Shown: positions 51,201 to 61,824, counted from the first letter of the stretch. The stretch: DNA of 64,000 bases from Phallusia mammillata (GCA_003260075.1 QLIY01000057.1:220229-284228), one strand, 5' to 3'. Notes: generated from the sequence alone by a model not told the origin. Numbers and translations: made by a program.

Positions 51201-51549
51201 CAGCAGATTGCTGCAATAGTACAGTTACTACATCAAATACATGTAGTTGTGTGGGCATTTTAATAGCCCAAACGTTGCTCGGGCACCGAACATAACCTTT
51301 GGATTAAATACATAAAAAATCTGTTTTAGCACATTTCAATAATAGTACCCATTAGTGATGATATATATAGCTTGATATTCGTTTGTTAAAATGTTTTTAT
51401 TTTTATTTTTTGCAGAAATATCGATAAAGTTTAACGACTACGACCGAAAGCTGAATGCAAACGACGGAATTCTGGACGGTCTGCTTATGCAGGTCGAAAA
51501 ATTGTATCAATCTATACGAGATAAAGAAGAGTTCCTGCGTACGTGCTAA
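34933..51549 (+). CDS. LAMB1: Laminin beta chain, 34 exons
   Basis: This is a secreted basement-membrane subunit that trimerises with alpha and gamma chains. The order is signal peptide, laminin N-terminal domain, laminin-EGF repeats, laminin IV type B (LF) domain, more laminin-EGF repeats, then a long heptad coiled coil broken by the beta-knob ([11 protein letters not shown]). It ends in RTC, the Cys that disulphide-links chains. LF and beta-knob identify a beta chain rather than gamma. Thirty-four exons total about 1,850 codons, against 1,786 in human LAMB1; an extra 96-codon exon (46141-46428) accounts for most of the excess. All phases agree except exon 27, where a 24-G run breaks the frame. 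Exons 3 and 8 are partly duplicated across G spacers. LAMB1 stands for the LAMB1/2 ancestor; the paralogue is not resolved. Confidence 0.93.
35152..35503. repeat. Direct near-duplicate around an 11-G run (laminin exons 2/3)
   Basis: Copies 35152-35325 and 35337-35503 flank G 35326-35336. Both hold the end of exon 2, its intron and the start of exon 3. An Asp/Asn difference (CFRCDA versus CFRCNA) separates them. Confidence 0.9.
36283..37440 (+). other. Laminin intron 6, 1.16 kb
   Basis: The flanking exons join in frame, so no exon is missing. I see nothing recognisable inside it. Confidence 0.5.
37985..38254 (+). other. Unrecognised 89-codon open frame in laminin intron 7
   Basis: The frame is basic and ends in a run of Lys and Arg. 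It is less AT-rich than its surroundings and matches no family I know. It is on the same strand as laminin but is not needed by the exon chain. It could be a transposon fragment or chance. Confidence 0.2.
38886..39117. repeat. Direct near-duplicate around a 10-G run (laminin exon 8)
   Basis: Copies 38886-38996 and 39008-39117 flank G 38997-39006. The second copy repeats the exon 8 end, with Val/Ile and silent differences, but has no acceptor of its own. Confidence 0.9.
40450..41030. mobile_element. hAT-like repeat, left end CAGTGGTTCCCAACC
   Basis: A typical hAT terminus at 40450 is followed by sequence repeated at 43999-44300. No right terminus was found before laminin exon 12. Two G-spacer joins lie inside it. 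Confidence 0.5.
40490..40711. repeat. Direct near-duplicate around a 10-G run (intron)
   Basis: Copies flank G 40595-40604 in the laminin intron after exon 11, within a dispersed repeat that also occurs at 43999-44300. Confidence 0.85.
40736..41032. repeat. Direct near-duplicate around a 10-G run (intron)
   Basis: Copies 40738-40877 and 40890-41032 flank G 40878-40887, directly upstream of laminin exon 12. Confidence 0.88.
42098..42264. mobile_element. Foldback MITE with about 40-bp inverted termini
   Basis: CAACTATATAGAGC and CTCTGGCAATGGTATTTTTG at the left are inverted at the right end (CAAAAATACGATTGCCAGAA, GCTCTATATAGTTG). The element is about 167 bp and can form a long hairpin in the laminin intron before exon 15. 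Confidence 0.8.
42681..42885. mobile_element. Possible hAT MITE (CAGTGATGCTTAACC)
   Basis: CAGTGATGCTTAACCTTTTT at the left resembles common hAT termini. A loosely inverted GGTTAACCATGGC lies near 42878. No target duplication was confirmed. Confidence 0.35.
43540..43735 (-). mobile_element. tRNA-derived SINE, minus strand
   Basis: Read on the minus strand, box B GGTTCGAATCC (43679-43669) is perfect and a box A-like TAGCTCACAAACGAG lies upstream. A non-tRNA body follows. Neither an A-rich tail nor a target duplication was clear, so it is probably older than the 27753 copy. Confidence 0.6.
43999..44300. repeat. Second copy of the 40450-41030 repeat
   Basis: AACCGGGAGAAATTTTA, GCATGTGGTTTTTAAATAGA and ATGACCTGTAAAGTTG match the 40460-40690 segment. 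It lies in the laminin intron before exon 19. Confidence 0.65.
46056..46141. repeat. 21-nt inverted repeat covering the exon 22 acceptor
   Basis: The left arm CCTAAGGTGTCCAACTTTTA (46056-46075) pairs with ATAAAGTTGGACACCTTTAG (46121-46140), with one extra base in an arm and a loop of about 45 nt. The AG used as 3' splice site is the last pair of the right arm. It may be a small transposon footprint or a regulatory hairpin. Confidence 0.75.
46141..46428 (+). other. Symmetric Ser/Thr-rich exon 22 in the laminin short arm
   Basis: This 288-nt exon starts and ends in phase 1, so skipping it rejoins the EGF array in frame. It encodes 96 residues dominated by Thr, Ser, Ala, Pro and Gly ([28 protein letters not shown]) with one short Cys pair (CGGRGDAGC). 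Such composition fits a mucin-like, O-glycosylated linker. I know of no such insertion in other laminin beta chains. Codons are GC-richer than the flanking introns, and the acceptor and donor match consensus. Confidence 0.75.
48244..48430. mobile_element. pogo/Tigger-like MITE with TA target duplication
   Basis: The ends CAGTAAACCGCGGTTAA and TTAACCGATCGAGGTTTACCG are inverted repeats, flanked by TA on both sides. The interior repeats GGATTCGGTTAA. It lies in the laminin intron after exon 25. Confidence 0.75.
48846..48910. repeat. Dispersed repeat family A, copy 2
   Basis: GCAGAGAGTGCGCACTG, TCGACCTATAAACGTCTCAT and CAGTGCAGCTGGTGACAG match the left part of the 60776 copy. Confidence 0.55.
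49054..49077. repeat. 24-G homopolymer inside laminin exon 27
   Basis: The run sits in a coding exon between sequence for DVDAL and QLNKD. With 24 Gs the exon is 89 nt, which breaks the frame of the otherwise consistent 34-exon model. The flanks are not duplicated. A missing or wrong-length stretch of real sequence is likely. Confidence 0.8.
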
Positions 51550-52800
51550 TGCACTGCCGTAAGGCCACGGATAAAGCTGTGAAATTTTGTTAAAACCTTT
51601 ACAAAAATAATTTTGCGAAAACCTTCACACAAATTGTTTAAATTCGTTATTAAACCAGCTCTCCGTGGCCGTTTGCTGTACATATAACTCGTAGCTTAGC
51701 CCCATCTGTACATACCTCCACCTATATGTAGCCTTCCTATATTACCCGCTTCGCGCGAAGCTAAAACTAAACGCCTTTCTTACAGCATTGCATCAGTTTT
51801 TGATTGCCCTTTCTACTCCATGTATACACGTGTGCGAGATTTTGTAGCCTTTTTATCAGCCGTTTTTCGTACCAAACTCGACAGGTGCCTCACATCATCA
51901 TTTCGACAGATCATGTTTATAGAAGCTGTAACGAGCATGTCCATGTTTTGTATGTGTCCAAAGCTTTGTGCCACAGTGTCGTTTGCAACCCCCTACTGAA
52001 AGCACCGACGCTGTAGAAAAAAACCTTACGTTAATCGGCACGTTATATCTCAAAATTTCGCTGCCTTTTGACTACCGCTGTTGCTTTTTCTTTAGTAAAC
52101 AGGTTGTTTTTGTTATTTTTGCCCTAATGGTATGAGACCCATATAAATCATGTGCATTTCCTATGTAATCTTCATATGCTTCTGATTAAGATAAAAACAA
52201 CCTGGTTGCTTAATCATTTTTTTTGTCTGTTGCTTTGCTAATCTTCTTAGTGGCTAATCCTATATTCTGTAGCGAAACCGAAAGGTCCTTTTCAAGTGAT
52301 GCATGTATTTTAGCTTTCCGTTTTTGTATGTTTGTAATAAAATCAGCAGCGGTATTATTGTGTAGGCCTACATTTACTGGTAGTGTTAGTGAAGATACCA
52401 AGATGATGAAGGATTTGGAAATAGTCCCAAACTAGCACATTTTTGTTTGGTTAGCAAGTGGTGTTGATTGCTGTGTAAGCTACAACTTTGTGGTCAACCA
52501 ATTCGTGTTACTTTGGACGGCTACCCAAAGGATGCCAGCACCAGCTTTATATCAGTGCAAATAAACAGACCGCCACTTGAATACCAGTCACAACACCACA
52601 ATGCACCTTGTTATTGCGAGCATAAGCTAATGAACCACATGTCCCCTAAGAAATATGGCAACACGCACCTACACACGACGCAAAGGGTCACAGAATACAC
52701 GCAATTCGTGGCATAAGTGAACTGTTCTGAGACTGCTAGGCCCGCATAAAAGTGCACTTCAGGTACATACACAAACCACATCAGTGGTGATGTTGTAGAA
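51550..52800. other. Intergenic region after laminin, with a hAT transposase trace
   Basis: The laminin 3' UTR must start here, but no polyadenylation signal stands out. At 52245-52330 a plus-strand frame reads NPIFCSETERSFSS, resembling the C-terminal hAT dimerisation motif. The rest of the 1.25 kb is unassigned. Confidence 0.35.
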
Positions 52801-53581
52801 CAGTGGTCGTCAACCTATGGGTCGCGACCCCAAGTGGGGTCGCCTAAACTTTTTCTGGGGTCGCGAAATGTCGCCGAATTTAATTTAGCGCATTTTAAAA
52901 TTGATTACATAAAATAAAACTAATATTATGTTCTTTTAGATCGCAACTTTTGTTCTTGTTTTGTGGTACAGCTTGCTACCTCATGTTGCAATTAAATCGT
53001 GGTAGTGAAAAAACAGAAAATGCCTTTATCGCGTAACAATGGGTTTCGACAACGTGTATTATGACTCAACACTATAAGTTTGTACTATTTAAGGTGACAC
53101 CAGAACGAGTGAATAGTTATTTATGCAACGTACCCAACTATGCCAAATTTCTCTAATCCCGTTTTCAACCACGTGGCTGTGTGAAGCAGGATTTAGTGCA
53201 ATGAGTGTATTAGAAACGAAACATCGTAATCGATTGGAAGTGGAGCATGACATGCGGTTAAGCTTGTGCAAAGTCAAGCCGTGGTTTCAAAAACTTGTGG
53301 ACAGCATACAGGCGCAACCATCTCACTAACAGTGCAAACTAAATGTTGAACAATCTGACAAGTTTGTGTTCCGAAAATTGGGTTTATGTCTTAAATGAAA
53401 CGCCTTAAAAACTTTTTTCGTAATACTTTTGTATCGCCAAATTTGTTTGTAATTATGTACAGTTTGTGTAATTGTTCTTTCGGTTCAGCACTCAGTGTTG
53501 AAAAAAATGGGGTCGCATGTAAATTCTGATTTCATTTTCCCTTAAATTGGGGTCGCCTATAAAAAAGGTTGAAGACCACTG
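52801..53581 (+). mobile_element. hAT element with perfect 8-bp target duplication and transposase remnant
   Basis: The termini CAGTGGTCGTCAACC and GGTTGAAGACCACTG are inverted repeats. TTGTAGAA flanks both sides (52793-52800 and 53582-53589), matching nTnnnnAn. A plus-strand frame at 53123-53329 encodes WLCEAGFSAMSVLETKHRNR and DMRLSLCKVKP, the C-terminal dimerisation region of ZBED-type hAT transposases. The rest of the transposase is gone, so the element is an internally deleted, non-autonomous copy. Confidence 0.88.
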
Positions 53582-53806
53582 TTGTAGAATACCAATTGCG
53601 CTGTGGAGTTTCAGTGAAAGGTCGAGTCAAAACGCAATTTATAAGACATTTTCACTGCTCTTAAAGAACTGCACTGAATGGCAATGTTTTTTATAGCGTA
53701 GCAAATAATGGTAAAATATTGCTTAGTAATTTAGCATGTAAATACAGCCAGCATTTAACATTTAACTAATCTTAAACTGAGCTCGTAACTCAAAGTGTCT
53801 CATACC

Positions 53807-54252
53807 CAGTGATGGATTAACCATTAGGCAAAGTAGGCACGTGCCTACTGGCCAGTCAAAAATCCAGGCAACATAAACATCAGTAGAAATTTAGTCATGT
53901 TTTCAAAATAATTATTTTCTAAACTAATAAGTATTTACCTTAATAGCTCTGTTTTTTCCAGATGAATTTAAGGTTGCAAAAATCGTTGAACGAAGACGAA
54001 TTGAAACTTGTTGCCACTTTCTTGCTCGGGGGAACGCTCGTTTTCACAACTAAAACGAATTAAGACGTTAAACGATCAACAATGTGTCAACAACGTCTTG
54101 GTACAATGGCACTTTTGTATTGAAAGTGATCTACTCCGTAAGATTGACCTCCCAAAACTAGTTAACGCGTTTTTAATCGCAAAAACGCGCAAAGTTGTGA
54201 TGGTCACTTATAAAATGCGCCTACAGGCCAGCAGACCCTTAATCCGGCACTG
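53807..54252 (+). mobile_element. Second hAT element with C-terminal transposase remnant
   Basis: The ends CAGTGATGGATTAACC and GGGTCTGC...TTAATCCGGCACTG are inverted. The flanks CTCATACC and CACATACC agree at 7 of 8 bases. The frame at 54008-54240 reads SCSGERSFSQLKRIKTL and FLIAKTRKV, the hAT dimerisation domain of another subfamily. Only this C-terminal piece remains. Confidence 0.8.
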
Positions 54253-54521
54253 CACATACCAAAGCATTGTTTTACTTTTGTTTTATATGTGGTTTACATA
54301 AGACATGTTAAAAAATCAATTGACAAAATTTGAGATTTGTAACCATCAACAAAAAATGTTTCAATACCGGGTACAAAAACACCATGAAACTTACTGTTGA
54401 TACTACAATGGTACGGATTGTTTCAACTATGTCCGGGACTTTTTTGTGCCATGTGTATTGATTGTTTACTTCTGCTGTAACTTTGATGGTCGCTTGTCCC
54501 CGCAATTTGTAACAAACTGGT

Positions 54522-55908
54522 ATGTCTGATGAGCCTGAAGTAAGCAATGACGAGCATGAACCTGAAACTGTCTCAAATAATGTAAAACAAGTTGTACCTG
54601 GTCTTATTTACATTAGCTTTGTCCCTCCGAAAATGACACCTTTTCACATCAGACAAATGTTTGAGAAATATGGGGAAGTTGGGAGGATTTTTCTACAACC
54701 TGATGGTAAGTAGCTAACCAGTACCTCTGTGTTAAAATAGTGCTTGTTGTACATGGCAATGTTAACAGTACTGACTACTGATAGACTTTTTTTCAACTCA
54801 ACTTTTTGATTGCAATTGTAAATTAAGTTGATTAAGGCTTAAATTAAGTTATCCAAACCAGGTCCATTGCCAATATAATGTTTGCAAAGCTTTTTTTTAC
54901 ACTTATAATATAGCAATGTATGTCTACATTCGTCGCACTTTGAGTTAGATTGGCATGTTGATGTAAAAATAATGGCAAAATATTATCATTATATATATAC
55001 ATACTAGCGAAAAACATCCAGTTTAAAAAATGTAAGTAAATATGTTTAATAAAAGATAGTAAGTTACCTGGTGTTTTATCAAATGATCAGACTTTCCATG
55101 GGGATGTGTAAAACTACAAGCCATAGCTGAATATCAGTTTATGGAAGAACTAATGTTTATGCACTCTTGGTATGGTGGGCATGCAGTTTTAGTTGTTACT
55201 GAGCTTTCCATTCGTATTAGGATGGTGCTACATTAAGCTATTTTGGCCTACAGTTGTAACTTATTAATCTATCTTTTTAAGATCACAACCCGTCAAAGAA
55301 GAAGAAAAAGTTCAAAGCAAAATACAACAAGGGTTCCTTTTCGGAGGGCTGGATAGAAATGGGTGACAAAAGAATTGCCAAGAGACTTGCCCTAACCCTT
55401 AACAACACATTAATAGTAGATGGCAAAAAATCCAAATTTTCTGATTATTTGTGGAATGTCAAATACTTACACAGGTATGAGAACAACTATTATTCAAGAA
55501 AAATGACTTATCTACATTTAAAAACATGTTTTTTCCAGATTTCAATGGCGCCATTTGACAGAACGCTTAGCTCATGAAATGGAGACAAAGAAACAAAGAA
55601 CAAGAATGGAACAGACTCAGGCAAGAAAAGAAACTGCTGCATTTGTTGCGAATGTAGAAGCAAGCAAACGTCTTGCTAGTATAAAACAAAGAAAAGAGAA
55701 AAAAGGTGAAGTTTGGGAAGAAAGTAAACACTTGCAGCACATTCGCCAGCGAAAGACTGTAGAGGAACTTCGAAAAGAACGACAGCAAAAGCTCCATCGC
55801 CTTAAAGGAGAAGAACATACAAACACTAAGAGGAAAGGAGATGATTTGAAAGCAAATTCTGACTTTCCAACAAAGAGGAAAGCTGTTTTAAATAAAATAT
55901 TTGGTTAA
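54522..55908 (+). CDS. ABT1: Activator of basal transcription 1 (ABT1/Esf2-like), 3 exons
   Basis: The exons 54522-54705, 55282-55474 and 55539-55908 give 747 nt, or 248 aa. Human ABT1 is 272 aa. Yeast Esf2 acts in the nucleolus in early 18S rRNA processing and binds the Dbp8 helicase. Human ABT1 was first described as a TATA-binding-protein partner. The RRM-like fold starts at PGLIYISFVPPKMTPFHIRQ. The typical EGWIEMGDKRIAKRLALTLN and FSDYLWNVKYLHRFQWRHLTE motifs follow. The C-terminus is a Lys/Glu/Arg-rich helix. The start ATG follows no in-frame alternative. Confidence 0.93.
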
Positions 55909-57163
55909 AAACTAGAATTGTTTGTCATTTGTTGAATTATGCAAGCACAACATAAAATATTTGTACAAAATCAAATATTGCATGTTACATGTTAAAGTGC
56001 CTACATCTGCTCTTCAATTCCCGAATAACGGATAATGTTTAAACTTTATTATTAATCGATTATATTGCAATGTATTTTTGTTTTCAGTTTCAGTACCACT
56101 TCACTAAACCCACCTGCAAAATTTAATCCTAAAATAACTAAATATTATTGACCTGAAGCATATTGTGAAAAAATCAATTGTGGTTAATGCAAGTTACTTT
56201 TGTTTCTAAAACATTTTGTATTGTAAACAGTACATAAGACAACATGGCTTGTGTTTTGTGGTGACTACAATCAGTGAAATTAGTCGGATATAAAATTTCG
56301 GCAATAATTTGACACAATAATAAGTTTGAACTTCAGCTGACCAAAGGTAACTTGGGTGCTGATTTTTGCACTTGACACGTGTTTTGTAAAGACTACGGGA
56401 GGTTAAATTATGGTTATTCTTTTGGCTAATTAAAACTTGAAAGCGCCCGTTTTGTACTCGAGCACAGGTTGGGTCGTCGTAAAACTCAAAGCGGCGTATT
56501 CAAGACAAAATATTCATCGATCTGTGGGTTATCAGCCCACCATGCTAATAGAGACGTGGGTTCGAATCCCACTTCTAGCATCAGAAGAAGTCGCTATGCA
56601 AATTGAAACACATACAAGAAATATATTAAACACATTAATACAGCATGTGAAGTAAACACGAGTAAACACAAGTTTATCTGGTAAAAATTGCTATGGCCCC
56701 GGCCCTACATTAGTTTGCGCTTGGCTGACAAGTTGCGCCAAACGCGCCTTTTTCGCGCGCCCGTTGCCATTGACGATCGCCATCTTGATAACAAACAATG
56801 GTCGAGATTACGAGGTTTGACCACACGCGGTATTTACTGTTTACGAACACAAAAGGCTTGTGTGGTGCGTGACTATGTACTTTGCCACTGTTGTACAAAG
56901 AGGGATCGGTATTGTTCCTGTACGAATGTGTCATGTCTGTTCCATTATGTTTACTTATGGTCAAATGCGCCGTAAATTTCGTGTTAGTCTTTCTCCGTGA
57001 CGTACAGTTGGCGGTCGTAAAAAGGTTAACTAGGCCAGCAGTATTGACATAGCTTTTACGTAACAAACTTATTTACAAGAAAGTTAGTGATTAAAATATG
57101 TTTTGCAGTATCATCAAGATAAGTCATAGCGTGTAAATGAAATGCAGACAAGTATGAGCAAAA
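55909..57163. other. Intergenic region ABT1 to the ankyrin gene
   Basis: It holds the ABT1 3' UTR, a tRNA-like element (separate entry) and the ankyrin-gene promoter. A GC-richer block at 56690-56850 has open frames on both strands, but I recognise no product. Confidence 0.45.
56515..56585 (+). repeat. tRNA-like sequence (SINE head or tRNA pseudogene)
   Basis: A perfect T-arm GTGGG-TTCGAAT-CCCAC lies at 56556-56572, with box B intact. A GTGGG-TTATCAG-CCCAC stem-loop (56524-56540) mimics an anticodon arm, and a 15-nt variable region separates the two. No matching 5' acceptor strand was found, so this is not a working tRNA gene. Confidence 0.55.
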
Positions 57164-60100
57164 ATGACACCCGAAGATAAAGAATTGGACGACAACGACC
57201 TTCACGTTGCAGTTAGATTGGGTGATGTTGATGCAACCAAATTAGCATTGAAGCAGGGTAGGTGTAGGTTGAATGTAATGTGGTAGTTTCTGTGCTCTGT
57301 AACAAAATATTTTAATAATAAAAATATTAAGAAGTTGGTTTTGTAGTCAAAATAACAGTGCTGATTTAAAGTTCAAAGAAAATTATTATTGTAGTCACAC
57401 ATTATGTATTGAATATACAGGTTATGATCCAGACACAATTGGATTGTTCGAATGGAGTCCATTACATGAAGCCTGCTATAATGGGGATTTGGAAATTGTA
57501 GAGGTATATTTCATTTTCGAAATTGTATACAGTTTTGTACCCTAGTTAAATGCATTAAAGTACAAAATGAGGAATTAAATTACCAACACATTGGTTTTGT
57601 TTGAAATAATTAAGTGAGCTTGTATTGAATAATTTGAATAACAAAGGTCATTTAAATCTAGATACTCCTTGAATATGATGCTGACCCCAACAAAGCTGAC
57701 TGTGTCAGTGCAAATACATCACTTCATTATACTTGTTCTGAAGGCCATGCTGAGTGTTTGGAAGCTCTTATTAAGAGGGGTAAGTAGCAGATGTCATTGC
57801 ACAATTGTTATTAATTTGGATGCACTGTCTATGTTATTTAATGTAAATGTTTTGTGTGGAACTTTATAGTACACATCATGTTTACATTCATTCTGCCTTG
57901 TGTATTTCACAGGTGGAAAGCCTCACATCCAAAACAGCAATGGAGAAGATTGTAGTGATCAAACTAGTGACCCAGGCTGCCTCCAAGTCCTAAAAAATCA
58001 TGGATATGGTAAACCTTGTTGTTTTGAGGTAAACATGTAGTTTTTAGCAATGCTTTAATCTGTGCCTATTTTGTAGGGAATTTGAACCAGCCGCAGACAA
58101 AAGCTGAAGAAAAATTAAAGAAAAGTGGCAAGCATGAACAAATATATACACCCAAAACATCTAAGTCGCCCAAGCGACCTGCACCAAAAGAATCTGAACA
58201 AGCAAAAACAAATACTAAATCTACCGATCTTGATGAGAGCATTGATAGTGGAAGAGCATCCCCAACCACGAACTCTTACAAGTCCAAGAGGTTTGCCTGG
58301 GATGAATTGAAAGAAGAAAGGAAGATGATTTCCTCTCCAGTTCGATCAATAGGAAGTTCTTATGGCAGCCTAAGCTCCCTTGGCTCCTCATCCTGTTCGG
58401 CTGCAGATGACAGTAAGTTGTGCTAAAGTCAAACTTTTTAATTGGTATCAAAGTCAAATTTTTCGATTGGTGCTTCCTTATATATCTGACCATAATATAA
58501 CCAAGAACCAGAATAATTGAATTTGTATTTTAAACCACATCTTTAACAGTTAAAACAAAATGCAAATGAAGAAGTGAAACATGTTACATAATGTACTAAA
58601 CATTATGTAAAGTAATAGTTGAATTACTGTAAACTAAACTTCAATTTCAACATACAAAATGTGTGTTTATTTCAGGTGCTGGGGACTTAACTATGTCATT
58701 CAGATACAACAGCAAGAAACAAGAGTTTAAAGTGTGTGTATGGGAAATAAGACTCATCAGTCTGATAGCTGCTTCCCAGATGCCAAAGGTAAATTAAGAA
58801 GACTAGTTAAACTTCTTTGAAAGTTTCAGTGTCTGACATCTTTAAAGTTTTGGCAAAAATATATGCATTGTTGAATCCCAAAACTCTCTGTATGTTACTA
58901 TAAAATCTGCTAAAACATGATAACAATCTCCACTAAATTCCTCATTTGTAAATTTATCTCCAAAAGTAACAATACATTAAACTTTCGCAACCATAAGTAA
59001 TTACAAAAAAATAAGTGCATTTGTTTGTGAAAAGGGGTTGAAATTATTTGTGTTTAAAATTTACGTGTTTAGGGGACCAATATTCATCTGTACATAAAAA
59101 GTACAATAATTCCGGATGATGAATTCAGTTCAAACCCGATGATGAAACGAAAATCAGATACAATTCACCTTTTCCCAGGAGAACATTCTGACACCAGTGA
59201 CAATAACCAAAGGTCATTAGACTTTGCAAATATGAAAAAAAGTGGAAAAGTACAAGCCCTCAAACTGTATTTTTGTTTTTTCAGCTTGGTCTCGAACTGG
59301 CAAGAGAGGGAGGCAAAACTCGAATTTAAAAACCCTATTACTCTCGAATACAAAGACGTGTCTAAACAACTTGTCCATTCAAGTGCAGTTCAAGTACTGA
59401 AACCAACTCTCCTTAAGTGATTTAAATTGTGCCTATGAAACTTCTTAAATGCTGCTTCAAGTTGCACTTAACGGTCACTATGGTTATATTGACTGGTGCT
59501 ATTTTCTGCTTTCTAGGTATGCCTTTGTGTTCGTCCGAAGCGATCGCTTATGTGGACAAGCAAACATACTGCCCATGATCCCGTTTTGGCAAGCAGGGAG
59601 TTAAGATTATCCGATGCCGTCAAACGCCTAATGAAGGTACAAATGTTTCCATTTCTTAAGTGAAGGTTATGCTTGGACTCGTACTAAACAGCTTAAATTT
59701 CAACCAACAGGAGTCATATGAGGCTGAAAGACATGATGTACTGGGTCTCACAAGGCAATCATTTCCTTTGGAGGACATTATAGCGCACAAGGGTATAACC
59801 AACCATTCTTTTAACAGTGATCCGAATGTTCGCATACACATGTCATCTTTGCTTGATATAAAGCAATCTGAAAACAGGTATTGCACTTAACAGTTTTTGC
59901 GTAAAATGTTTGTCTCAAATTGATAAAAAAAAAACTGTCTTTTTTACAATTAGATGTGCGAGTGATGGTGATCTACAAAAATCGTCTGTACATAAAACTG
60001 TAATTCTACCTCAATCTGAAGTTAAAAGTAAAGATGGAGAGAGCCATGGTTTTGATAAAGCTCCTACCTATAGGTTTGTCATGTTTTTTTAATAATATTT

Positions 60101-61609
60101 AATACATAAGCATGCATGTAACTGCCCATAAGCACAAATACCTTTTCTTCTTTTTAAACCAAATAGTTTTTTTCCTCTTTCCATATTAATACAAAATCTT
60201 TAAAAAACTACAAAAAATAGTTTATTTTAATGCAGACTTATTTTCGTTTTTTAGTCATACTTCACTGAAAGGTGTTTCCACACACACAACACCGATTAAC
60301 AAACAAACCAAAGTACCAGTTTTCAGTATTTCCAAATCAATGGAAACGCTTGACATCAAAAGTCACAAAACGAGGTAAGTAATCTCCCACTGAATTCTGA
60401 CCCAATCATATGTGTGTTGTAAAATTATCTATTTATCTTCTTTGTTAGGGACAACAACCCAAAAGTAAAGGTAAAAATGCCACAATTTAACAGTGGCTAC
60501 TACAGTCAAGTTGGTAAGTTGTTGTTTTTCACTTTCTGGTGTGTTGTAAAATACCATTCTCATTTGCAACCTGTTTCAGAAGGAAATTTACAAACTAGAG
60601 GCAGAACCACTAATCAACACAGCCGAAGCAGGCCACATTCTGGAAAGAAACTTTTAGCAGCTGCGGCTAACAATATTGTGCATCTTGATACCTCTGTTGT
60701 GCAAGCCATTGACAATGAGGAGAGTTCTGTGGGCAGTCCGTCAGAAAAGGTATTTTAAAAAAATGTTTAACTTGTAAGATGCAGACAGTGCATACTGCTT
60801 CAACCTATAAGGGCTTATTAGTGCAGACAGTCAAAAAAGAGATGGGCTATTGTAGACACCCAGCCGATATCACTTCGGTTACCAAGCAGTTGCTTGGCTA
60901 TTGTGAGCCAATTTTTTTGTTGTTTATGCATAGTTATGGCATTGAACAGAATAGCTGGGGCATGACTTTTTAGCCTGTTACTCCCAACAAACTAGAGTGT
61001 GGTTGGATGGATACACTATCTCTTGTCACCAACTGCACTAATAATACATTGGCTTTTCATTTATTGGCATATACGCATCAACCCTATTTATATTTGTTCA
61101 TTTCTAACCCAAACCCCTGTTGACAGAAAATAAGTGACTTTGAGACGCCTTCCAGTGACCACATTTACACTCACCAGCGGGCAAACTCATCAAACTCCTT
61201 TACGGAAGTAGATGAAAGTCCATCACCATCAAGGCGAAGAAAACCTTACATTTATAACAGTCCTAAACATTCAAAGCAACTCACTGTCCCTCAGGTGATA
61301 TCAAAATCCAGAAGGACTAAAAAAGATTTAACAGTGCAAATTGACCCAAAATACACTACTGTCAATTTCGAACATCAAGTAAAACACAGGGAAACTATTG
61401 AAATGCAGACGATACATACTTCAAATAAGGAGCCTTTGGATTGTGAATACAAAACACATCACGATCCAAGGCTGAAGCCAAGAGTGAAACAACTGAACAA
61501 TACAAAGCCTCTTAGTTCAAAAGAACAAGCTCTAAGGAGGTTAATATATGATGAATCAGATTTAGATGAGTTTAATCCACACTCAAATCCATGTTTTGTT
61601 CATGACTAA
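57164..61609 (+). CDS. Ankyrin-repeat protein with C2-like domain, 15 exons, unrecognised
   Basis: The exons are 57164-57257, 57421-57503, 57662-57779, 57913-58008, 58077-58412, 58676-58788, 59073-59212, 59285-59393, 59517-59636, 59711-59877, 59954-60073, 60255-60374, 60449-60513, 60580-60749 and 61127-61609. They total 2,334 nt (777 aa) in one frame. Residues 1-130 hold about three ankyrin repeats (WSPLHEACYNGDLEIVEILL, TSLHYTCSEGHAECLEALI). Residues 243-400 look like a type I C2 domain: GDLTMSFRYNSKKQEFKVCV, then IHLYIKSTIIPDD. The usual calcium-binding DPYVK stretch is absent. The last 370 residues are Ser/Lys-rich and probably disordered. I do not recognise an orthologue; a cytoplasmic adaptor is a guess from the domains. 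The start ATG gives the longest ankyrin-containing frame. The gene converges on the TAF1C-like gene. Confidence 0.8.
60776..61050. repeat. Dispersed repeat family A, copy 3 (fullest)
   Basis: It begins GCAGACAGTGCATACTGC and ends CTCTTGTCACCAACTGCACTA. It matches 48846-48910 at its left and 11341-11480 in its right half. The ends contain inverted TGCAGTTGGTGACAAGAG-like words. It lies in the ankyrin-gene intron before the last exon. Confidence 0.6.
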
Positions 61610-61824
61610 TTTATTTCAGTTTTGAATTTACTTTTTATTTTTATTCTTTTTTTTATTACATTTATTGGTTTTATGTATATTTTTCCATGACTGCAGATAT
61701 TTCTATTGTTTTTTTTCAAGTTGTCACTGTCTTCCATTTTATTTGCAATTCATCTAAATGTGCAAATACATGAACAAAAAATTTACAACATGTCCCTGAT
61801 ATAAACGCAAGTAGCAAAGTAAAA
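61610..61824. other. Short tail-to-tail spacer
   Basis: Only 215 bp separate the stops of two convergent genes, so their 3' UTRs probably overlap. Minus-strand AATAAA words occur near 61634 and 61660. No AATAAA is evident for the plus-strand gene. Confidence 0.5.

Larger units (their letters stand above)
47539..51549 (+). other. LAMB1: Laminin beta exons 24-34: coiled coil and beta-knob
   Basis: The exons are 47539-47695, 47961-48145, 48637-48809, 49008-49096, 49210-49395, 49462-49600, 49954-50161, 50400-50541, 50618-50794, 50866-51010 and 51416-51549. Heptad-rich sequence forms domains II and I. Exon 28 carries the Cys-rich beta-knob [18 protein letters not shown]. The final exon ends EEFLRTC before TAA at 51547. 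Confidence 0.9.

Noticed and set aside
56515..56585. Functional tRNA gene
   Set aside because: The T-arm is perfect, but no 5' acceptor strand pairs with the 3' side, so it is treated as a SINE head or pseudogene.
56710..57066. 118-codon minus-strand open frame
   Set aside because: It overlaps a plus-strand frame of similar length in a GC-richer patch, has no recognisable domain, and lies in the ankyrin-gene promoter.
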